Shown in pieces: positions 7,201 through 11,538 of a stretch of DNA of 11,538 nt. The stretch is from positions 1 through 11,538 of the forward strand of contig JAABSF010000037.1 in the NCBI GenBank assembly GCA_011390535.1. Reading direction: 5' to 3'. Within the stretch, counting starts at the first letter, position 1. Each line of letters begins with the position of its first letter. Origin of the DNA: Deltaproteobacteria bacterium (lineage in GTDB: Bacteria > Myxococcota_A > Polyangia > HGW-17 > SLPX01). Position numbers and translations under genes: made by a program. The notes under the pieces are model-generated. The model ran no database searches and was not told the DNA's origin. It saw only the letters and a program-made list of their open reading frames with translations.

Positions 7201-7286
7201 CCACCAATGATAAGGTGCTCATCAATCTTCCTGTGTCGGACATTCGACAAGCCTTCAAAGAAGCACTTTCGTCGGAAAGATTTTGA
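4236..7286 (+). CDS. purL: Phosphoribosylformylglycinamidine synthase, fused PurS-PurL subunit
   Basis: This protein makes FGAM from FGAR, ATP and ammonia (step 4 of purine synthesis, cytoplasm); ammonia comes from PurQ, encoded next. It has 1016 residues, between the small PurL (about 730) and the one-piece PurL (about 1290), because it has the N-terminal PurS part but no glutaminase. Two PurS-like segments follow each other: residues 4-70 (VILKPGIKEALG) and 82-160 (VAYRPGVTDNVG...LLGNKLIQSFSVYD). A linker domain follows (about 194-235), then the first synthetase half with AQTWSEHCKHKIFNAD (active-site His near 256), THNSPSALDPYGG, a GTGKGA turn and ITDNGAGGLSSSVGEM. The second half has GADPSRLSALDNF, LISGKDSMKND and SCHDASDGGLAV. 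All expected motifs are intact. It follows a repeat-rich leader and ends eight bases before purQ. The SEHCKHKIFNA form is that of the large PurL class. Confidence 0.95.
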   Translation: MPHRIEVILKPGIKEALGETIAHRIRKHLGKEVERINTVEVYTISEDLPSGMLELFAKEALCDPIVQNAMVNKSTALERDFHWAVDVAYRPGVTDNVGRTAREALALLMELPVDQVPSVHHSRQYLIKCHPDHVLSALDVESIANDLLGNKLIQSFSVYDRSTIKEMKKIQPKAPKILESTDVFTENIDLDVSDEELLRLSRERVLALSLEEMKQIQAHYRRPEVMEIRRHKGLQTRDGEATDVELECLAQTWSEHCKHKIFNADITYTDEEGRTEKISSLFKTYIQGATKEVRRAAGEDDICLSVFKDNAGVVKLDDEWSLVFKVETHNSPSALDPYGGALTGIVGVNRDPFGTGKGASLIFNTDVFCLASPHRRKELPPRLLQPLRVLEGVREGVEHGGNKSGIPTVNGAVVFDERYLGKPLVFCGTGGLMPAEINGKPSHEKAACNGDYIVMVGGRIGKDGIHGATFSSEEFHEGSPATAVQIGDPITQKRMFDMLLQARDKGLYTAITDNGAGGLSSSVGEMAEDPGGADLDLGKAPLKYSSLQPWEILVSEAQERMTLAVSADKIESFMELARRFSVEATILGTFNDSGYFTVRYNENVVGHLPMEFLHGGLPPMKLTARFDPAPESDPSSEELWLSAENTTGSWNRVLLEMLSRYNICSKEYWIRQYDHEVQGGSVVKPLTGAHDDGPSDAAVLRPLLGSMKAIVVSCGICPRYSDIDTYHMAACALDEAIRNAVCVGADPSRLSALDNFCWSDPIKSPQNPQGPHKLAQLVRANKALYDLCIAYGVPLISGKDSMKNDYRSGDIRISVPATLLVSVLGIMEDGRKAVTSDAKKPGDVVYILGQTRCELGGSEFLATKNRVGCSVPKVRPQETVPRYKALHKAITAGLLRSCHDASDGGLAVCLAETSLGGDLGMDIDLSKAPVQRPGGSDLPPEVMLFSESQGRFVLTAEPDKTEELENILAPHGLSRVGLVTDDSIFKMRTTNDKVLINLPVSDIRQAFKEALSSERF

Positions 7287-7291
7287 GGAGA
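7285..7291 (+). promoter_or_regulatory. Ribosome binding site of purQ overlapping the purSL stop
   Basis: GAGGAGA overlaps the TGA of purSL (7284-7286) and stands a few bases before ATG 7295. It supports that ATG over the in-frame TTG at 7283, and suggests translational coupling that keeps the two subunits in proportion. Confidence 0.7.
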
Positions 7292-7294
7292 CAG

Positions 7295-8212
7295 ATGGCA
7301 AAAGTTAGAGCGCTGGTTTTAGCCGGCAACGGAACGAACTGTGAACGTGAAACTGCTCATGCCTGCCGGCTCGCCGGAGGAGATGAAGTTCACATTGTTT
7401 TTATCTGGGATTTGCTTGCGGGCAAAGCTTCTCTCGGTGACTACAACTTTCTGGTGCTCCCCGGGGGTTTTATGGACGGAGACGATTTGGGCGCAGCCAA
7501 GGCCGGGGCCCATAGATTCAAACATGGAAAAACCCCGGCCGGGGAAAGCCTCTTTGATCAACTCCAAACATTTATCCACGGCCCCAAGCTAGTGCTTGGA
7601 ATATGTAACGGGTTCCAGCTCATGGTTAAGCTTGGACTTATCCCGAACCCTGCGGCTCTTTTGAGCTGTGATGATCATGATAATGATGATCAGAAAGAGA
7701 AAACACCAGCCAAATCCCCTTCTCCTCAAGAAGCAACTGTTTGGGCCAACGACTCCGGCCGGTTTGAAGACCGCTGGGTATATCTGACAGCCGACAAGAG
7801 CTCTCCATGCGTATTTACGCAAGGAACCCACAAAATCGATAAGCTGGATCTTCCTATCAGACATGGAGAGGGCAAAGTCATCTTCGGCTCCCTTGATGGG
7901 TTGAAGAACGCACTGGATAATCACCTGGTACCTTTGTTTTATGCCTCACCGGACACCGGCAGACCAACAGAAAAATATCCGGAAAACCCCAACGGCTCTC
8001 CGCGTGGGATAGCTGGTATATGTGACCCCTCCGGACGTTTGTTCGGCCTGATGCCGCATCCGGAGGCTTACTCTCACTTCACAAACCACCCGAGATGGTC
8101 AAGAGACACTTTAAACAAAGATTTGGCTAAAGATTTGGCTAGTGAAGAGGAAGGGGCCGGGCTCCTTCTCTTTAAGAATGCTGTAGACTGGTTGCACCGA
8201 TATGCCGACTGA
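7295..8212 (+). CDS. purQ: Phosphoribosylformylglycinamidine synthase glutaminase subunit PurQ
   Basis: This is the class I glutamine amidotransferase that releases ammonia from glutamine for PurSL. With the ATG at 7295 it has 305 residues. The N-terminus VRALVLAGNGTNCERET is the PurQ signature; VLPGGFMDGDD follows at about 54-64. The nucleophile is Cys104 in LGICNGFQLM, and the partner His255 and Glu257 lie in MPHPEA. It is longer than the usual 220-270 residues. Part of the excess is a hydrophilic insertion at about 126-149, after LLSC, first rich in Asp/Asn/His and then in Lys/Pro/Ser, coded by ATGATCATGATAATGATGATCAG-type repetitive DNA; the C-terminal region also has a repeated KDLAKDLA. 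Neither touches the active site. It overlaps no gene downstream and is convergent with the next one. Confidence 0.95.
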   Translation: MAKVRALVLAGNGTNCERETAHACRLAGGDEVHIVFIWDLLAGKASLGDYNFLVLPGGFMDGDDLGAAKAGAHRFKHGKTPAGESLFDQLQTFIHGPKLVLGICNGFQLMVKLGLIPNPAALLSCDDHDNDDQKEKTPAKSPSPQEATVWANDSGRFEDRWVYLTADKSSPCVFTQGTHKIDKLDLPIRHGEGKVIFGSLDGLKNALDNHLVPLFYASPDTGRPTEKYPENPNGSPRGIAGICDPSGRLFGLMPHPEAYSHFTNHPRWSRDTLNKDLAKDLASEEEGAGLLLFKNAVDWLHRYAD

Positions 8213-8230
8213 CAATTAGGGCTCTACCCT

Positions 8231-8261
8231 GACACACCGGCACAACCGACACACCGGCACA
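8231..8261. repeat. Tandem 17-bp repeat after purQ
   Basis: GACACACCGGCACA occurs at 8231-8244 and 8248-8261, period 17. It lies in the 145-base gap between purQ and the convergent gene. No convincing intrinsic terminator is visible in this gap; the only nearby hairpin (8333-8339 with 8354-8360) has a 14-base loop and no T-run. Confidence 0.75.
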
Positions 8262-8357
8262 GGAGTTATTGAAGCAGTTTCGCCTCCTTCTTAGCTTTCC
8301 CTTAATTGCTTGATGGGGCAAACCTCTGTCATTGAAGATGAAATTTTCCGGGTATCT

Positions 8358-9440
8358 TCATTCATTTTGCCGTTTTTGTGAGCGAATTCGTTTTTCCACG
8401 TGCTCTTCTATCTCTGCAAGCTCCAACATCCAGGCACCGGCTTTCTTGCTCCAGGCGCTGCATTTTTTGTCGCCTTTTTTGCAACGGCGGCGCCTCCAAC
8501 AATCAGTCTTGCGAAGGCTCTTTACTACTACCAACAAACGTTCGGCATAATTCTCTCCTTTTTCCAAAATGGCGGATTGGAGGATGAGGGTTCCAGCCTC
8601 CAGCGCTACACTGGATCGGCAGTGGTTTTTTTTGATCCAGCGAAACCATCTCCTGGATTCCTCATATCTGCCATAGAGATAGTTGTGAGAGCCTATCCAA
8701 TAGGCATAAACGGCGGCTTTACTCTCATTGGGACGGCCCTTTATATAAGCCTCCAAAGCATCATGAAAACGACCGATGACATCCGGGAGAGCTTTTCTCG
8801 GCGGCCGGAGCTTCACATCCGCCGGATTAGGAGCTTCTGGGAGTTTAAGATTTCTTATTTCTCTATCCAAGGCTGTGATCCTGGCATTAAGAGCCAAAGC
8901 TTTTTTGTTTTTTGGTATGCGCCCCGTCTCCAGACGCTTGAAGACTGCTGCTGCTTCGAGATTTTCTCCTACTTTAAGCAATGCCTTCCCCCAAAGCATC
9001 ATGTCCACACTGTGCTTTTCTATTTGTGAAGGCTTTTTTATCTGCTTCAACTCTTTGCTAAATACAGTTATGCCCCTTTTTAAAAGCGCTCCCTCTTTTG
9101 CTCTGGTCTCCTTCAGTTTGGATGTAACCTTGGTTAATTCATCGTTGAGCTTTGAGACCTCCAGTGCGGTCTCACGCCAGCCCTGCTCTCGCGCCTCTAC
9201 CACTTTTTCTAAAACCCTGATCCTTACCCTGATGTTTGTTCTGCGTTTTGTGAGCCCGGCAGCTTCACCTGCAGCTTTCTCCGCACCCAGCAAAAGAACC
9301 CGCCCTTGCTCCAACGGGGTGAGTGCCCGCCCCCAAACCGAACGGTAGGAGATCCCCCACACAGCCATCCCCGCTGCTAATGCCCCTAACGCCACCACCA
9401 CAAAGATTATTCCGCCGGTTATTATCTTTCTGTGTTTCAT
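8358..9440 (-). CDS. Membrane-anchored coiled-coil protein with TPR-like repeats, unknown function
   Basis: I do not recognise a named family. The 360-residue protein starts with a basic end and a single hydrophobic segment (residues 6-30), a membrane anchor or uncleaved signal. Residues 60-135 are a charged helical region with heptad-like spacing (LEKVVEAREQGWRETALEVSKLN and onward), probably a coiled coil. Helical pairs resembling tetratricopeptide repeats follow: about 147-172 (WGKALLKVGENLEAAAVFKRL) and 243-305 (YWIGSHNYLYGRYEESRRWFRWIK and the next pair). A proline-rich linker (201-220) separates them. Cysteines 274, 314, 320 and 327 cluster in a very basic region. Such proteins often act as periplasmic scaffolds, but this is inference. 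The start is uncertain: GAGGGGAGG (9461-9453) is 12 bases from ATG 9440, a GTG at 9452 is too close, and the best-spaced ATG (9447) is out of frame. Confidence 0.68.
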   Translation of the reverse strand: MKHRKIITGGIIFVVVALGALAAGMAVWGISYRSVWGRALTPLEQGRVLLLGAEKAAGEAAGLTKRRTNIRVRIRVLEKVVEAREQGWRETALEVSKLNDELTKVTSKLKETRAKEGALLKRGITVFSKELKQIKKPSQIEKHSVDMMLWGKALLKVGENLEAAAVFKRLETGRIPKNKKALALNARITALDREIRNLKLPEAPNPADVKLRPPRKALPDVIGRFHDALEAYIKGRPNESKAAVYAYWIGSHNYLYGRYEESRRWFRWIKKNHCRSSVALEAGTLILQSAILEKGENYAERLLVVVKSLRKTDCWRRRRCKKGDKKCSAWSKKAGAWMLELAEIEEHVEKRIRSQKRQNE

Positions 9441-9452
9441 TATCCATACCAC

Positions 9453-9461
9453 CTCCCCTCA
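9453..9461 (-). promoter_or_regulatory. Strong Shine-Dalgarno with a start-codon conflict
   Basis: GAGGGGAGG on the minus strand is the strongest such site in the window. The best-spaced ATG (9447, five bases away) opens a different frame of about 60 codons that ends near 9265 and looks like a shadow. The protein frame needs ATG 9440 at 12 bases. Either the spacing is simply long, or a small frameshift lies in the first codons. Confidence 0.5.
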
Positions 9462-9752
9462 TTATTATCACAACAAATCATAGCCACGCAAAAGCAACTC
9501 TTTCTTTTCTTGAGTTTCATGGTCAGCGCCGTTATCCAGTGGCTAAGGTTATCCAACGGCACAATTTCAAACCCCAATTTTTACCGAAGCTGTTTTTCGT
9601 TGGAAATCATCTGATCCCGACCTCCCCCTTCCCTGAGACCAAAGTTTTATGGGTGACGTAAGGGCTTTTTGAGGTTAAAAAGAGAGTTGCTCCGTTTTTC
9701 AAGCAATGATCCCAATAGAATTGAGACGGTTCAGCAAGAGGCGAAAAGTTTA
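9462..9752. other. Divergent intergenic region with repeat and inverted-repeat elements
   Basis: No gene is supported here apart from possible upstream starts of the following gene. GTTATCCA is repeated at 9531-9538 and 9548-9555, and both copies lie between inverted arms GCCGTT (9528-9533) and AACGGC (9555-9560), a possible operator or hairpin between the two divergent genes. A CTTGAG hexamer at 9509-9514 may be a -35 for the rightward gene, but the matching -10 is poor. Confidence 0.35.
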
Positions 9753-11333
9753 ATGTATAGAAGAGAAGGAACATACTTGCAGAATCGGTTAGAAACATTT
9801 TTTTCAATGATGTTTTCCAAACGAACCTCTGGTTCTCTTGGTTTTTTTGGTTTTTTTGGTTCTTTGCCACTGAAAGCAGCCATATCTATCCTTTCATTGT
9901 TGGTGTTGATGGTTTTTCCGGGTTCGGTGACTCACGCTACACCGGTGCCGTCAACACGAATTGGAGGGCTCAACTTTTCCTCTCCTGTTGAAGGAATGGT
10001 AACCTCTATCTATTGGAATCCTGCGGCCCTGGGTCTCATAGGAGGCACGCGTGTCTTCATAGACGGCACCTTGCGTATGACCCACCTTCAAGGGAAGAGA
10101 ATGTCCATTGATCCTTCCACCGGGACACCATACTCCGGACCGAACGCTCTATCTTTCGAAAAAGAGACTTACCTATCGATGACACCTGATCTTTTCTTTG
10201 GATTAGCCACCGATATGGGAAGTGACTCGGTAGTGTTGGGGGTAGCGGTTTACACTCCATACGCAGAGTTAGATCGATTCCGAGGTGAAGATTTGCCGGG
10301 AAGAGAAGCTTCTTTCCGTTATCATAAAGTGTCCATGGACTGGTTCAATATTTTTATAAGCCCTGTTGTGTCGGTAAAATTTCACAGAAGGTTTTATGTA
10401 GGTGTCGGGTTAAGTTATGTACGTTCGGTGTTAAACATGTCTTTTTACAGAGATCGAACTATAAGAGATACATACAAGCCCGGAAATGAGGAAGATTATT
10501 CTGTAGAAGATCCCATGCGATCTGAGTTTGTGGACCTAGACACTGTGGATAACAGCCTGACCTTTAACTTAGGGGTTCTGTTTGTTCTGCCCGGCGACGT
10601 GAGACTGGGATTGGCTTACCGTTCAAAGGCGCTGGGGCTGGAGAGATCCAATGTAGAATCCAGCGGTAGAGTTTCAGTAAGTCGGCATGATGACCCATCA
10701 GAAGGCTGGGTGAATATAGAAGGGCGTGCGAAAGTGTATTATGTTCTGCCCGATAGCCTAAGCATAGCGGCTCGATGGAGCCCAAAAGAGAAATGGGACC
10801 TGGAGCTGAGTTTTGAGTGGATTCATTTCAGTGTTCACCAAAACATTCATTTCAAATTCAGCGGCAATGAATTCCGAGCAGCAAACATGGGAAACTGGGA
10901 TGTTAATTTTCATCATTTCAGAGGCTTTGAAGATGTCTGGAGGGTTCAAGCTGGAACAACATACAAACCACTGAAAAATATAAGGATGGGTGGAGCGTTG
11001 ATGTATGAATCCGCCTTGGTGGATAAAAAATGGGTCAGCCCCGCCACTGTTGACAACCACAAAATAGATATGCTGTTGTCCTTTGAGTGGTATCCACATA
11101 AAAGTGTAAGCTTGCACATGGGTTATAGCATCTCTATCATGCCTCCGGTGGATGTGAACATTTCGGGGTTCGATCCCAGCCGCACCACATCATGTGTAAC
11201 AAACCGGGTGGATATAATATGGAATGAAGACTGCGGTTATGTAGATAGTGGAAAAGGGTTACCCACGGCCGCCGGAAAGTACTGGAAGCTTATTCATCGA
11301 GTTGGCTTTGGTGTGGGTTATCACTACTACTGA
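9753..11333 (+). CDS. FadL/TodX-family (OMPP1-like) outer-membrane beta-barrel protein
   Basis: The protein has 526 residues from ATG 9753. FadL-type barrels let long-chain fatty acids or other hydrophobic compounds cross the outer membrane. After a hydrophobic export segment (AAISILSLLVLMVF, cleavage likely after THA) comes TRIGGLNFSSPVEGMVTSIY followed by WNPAALGLIGGT, matching the family's conserved N-terminal region in which the WNPA motif follows a small-residue plug segment. The rest is rich in alternating hydrophobic and aromatic strands, and the protein ends GVGYHYY, an aromatic C-terminus recognised by the barrel assembly machinery. Two cysteines (in the TTSCVTNRVDIIWNEDCG loop) may form a disulfide. 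The start is uncertain: TTG 9669 (AAGGG four bases before), ATG 9753 (GAGG 11 bases before) and ATG 9807 (no Shine-Dalgarno, but the best signal-peptide length) are all possible. Three runs of seven T lie at the beginning. Confidence 0.75.
   Translation: MYRREGTYLQNRLETFFSMMFSKRTSGSLGFFGFFGSLPLKAAISILSLLVLMVFPGSVTHATPVPSTRIGGLNFSSPVEGMVTSIYWNPAALGLIGGTRVFIDGTLRMTHLQGKRMSIDPSTGTPYSGPNALSFEKETYLSMTPDLFFGLATDMGSDSVVLGVAVYTPYAELDRFRGEDLPGREASFRYHKVSMDWFNIFISPVVSVKFHRRFYVGVGLSYVRSVLNMSFYRDRTIRDTYKPGNEEDYSVEDPMRSEFVDLDTVDNSLTFNLGVLFVLPGDVRLGLAYRSKALGLERSNVESSGRVSVSRHDDPSEGWVNIEGRAKVYYVLPDSLSIAARWSPKEKWDLELSFEWIHFSVHQNIHFKFSGNEFRAANMGNWDVNFHHFRGFEDVWRVQAGTTYKPLKNIRMGGALMYESALVDKKWVSPATVDNHKIDMLLSFEWYPHKSVSLHMGYSISIMPPVDVNISGFDPSRTTSCVTNRVDIIWNEDCGYVDSGKGLPTAAGKYWKLIHRVGFGVGYHYY
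9798..9857. repeat. Three T7 homopolymer runs at the start of the barrel gene
   Basis: Seven-T runs occur at 9798-9804, 9842-9848 and 9851-9857. The last two are in GGTTTTTTTGG repeats coding for GFFGFFG in the leader of the outer-membrane protein. Runs of this length can slip, and a one-base change would cut off the barrel. Confidence 0.8.
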
Positions 11334-11372
11334 GGGCTGACTCAAGAACAATAAGGGAAGATAACGATTGAA

Positions 11373-11538
11373 ATGAGCAAACTAATGTTAAAAGAAAAAT
11401 GGGCTGCTTCATATATGGGGACCGTAATCGTTGCGTCTCTCTACTTGGTTCTGTCTTGTCATATCTCCGGCTGTAAAAAGGGTATAAAAACTTCTCCGCG
11501 TTCCTTTTATGGGACACGGCTCTCAAAACCGGAGATTG
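11373..11538 (+). CDS. Probable lipoprotein, 5' end only (3' end outside window)
   Basis: An open frame of 55 codons runs from ATG 11373 off the window edge. AAGGGAAG at 11353-11360 is a plausible though distant ribosome binding site (12 bases). The start has basic residues, a hydrophobic segment (YMGTVIVASLYLVLS) and LVLSCHISGCKKG. ISGC fits a lipobox well, with a second possible cysteine in VLSC five residues earlier, so it is likely an exported lipoprotein. What follows is too short to name a family. It begins 39 bases after the barrel gene on the same strand with no visible terminator between them, which suggests co-transcription and perhaps a shared role in moving hydrophobic compounds at the outer membrane. 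Confidence 0.62.
   Translation, partial: MSKLMLKEKWAASYMGTVIVASLYLVLSCHISGCKKGIKTSPRSFYGTRLSKPEI

Noticed and set aside
8333..8360. Bidirectional terminator between purQ and the convergent gene
   Set aside because: The 7-bp stem has a 14-base loop, overlaps the stop codon of the minus-strand gene, and lacks a T-run on either side.

Overview
The window looks like chromosomal DNA of a Gram-negative bacterium. It has a beta-barrel outer-membrane protein with an aromatic C-terminus, lipoprotein-type leaders, a proteobacterial-style MntP, and a purine-synthesis gene in which PurS-like and PurL parts are fused while PurQ is separate. The mix of LamG-type secreted protein, PurSL/PurQ layout and a lipoprotein of a family I associate with myxobacteria-like and other former deltaproteobacterial genomes suggests that broad group. 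This assignment is inference and of low confidence. I see no rRNA, tRNA, CRISPR array or complete mobile element.

Layout from left to right: (1) 1-324(+), the 3' end of a LamG/concanavalin A-like secreted protein, whose last motif continues in another frame (323-439), suggesting a frameshift. (2) 410-1009(-), the manganese exporter gene mntP, with a TTG start and a U-rich leader holding three 16-bp tandem repeats. (3) 1210-1401(+), a promoter/palindrome and the first half of a HigB-type toxin gene, a broken toxin-antitoxin remnant. (4) 1402-1637, noncoding, with a long pyrimidine-rich tract. (5) 1638-3677(-), a 679-residue probable lipoprotein of an uncharacterised, possibly kinase-like family, with two low-complexity repeat insertions. 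(6) 3678-4235, a divergent intergenic region with a promoter candidate and a striking tandem-repeat leader before purSL. (7) 4236-7286(+) purSL and 7295-8212(+) purQ, a tight two-gene unit that together makes FGAM synthase for step 4 of purine synthesis. (8) 8358-9440(-), a membrane-anchored coiled-coil/TPR-like protein, convergent with purQ. (9) 9753-11333(+), a FadL/TodX-family outer-membrane protein, followed 39 bases later by (10) 11373-11538(+), the start of a lipoprotein gene, probably in the same operon.

The genes do not form one evident system. purSL and purQ are one enzyme. The FadL-like barrel and the following lipoprotein may work together at the outer membrane. The LamG protein, MntP, HigB remnant and the large lipoprotein look like independent neighbours. 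A recurring trait is short tandem duplication: 16-19 bp units occur at five or more places, and hexamer or homopolymer tracts lie inside two coding regions. The best candidate for something undescribed is the large lipoprotein, followed by the repeat-built leader of purSL.
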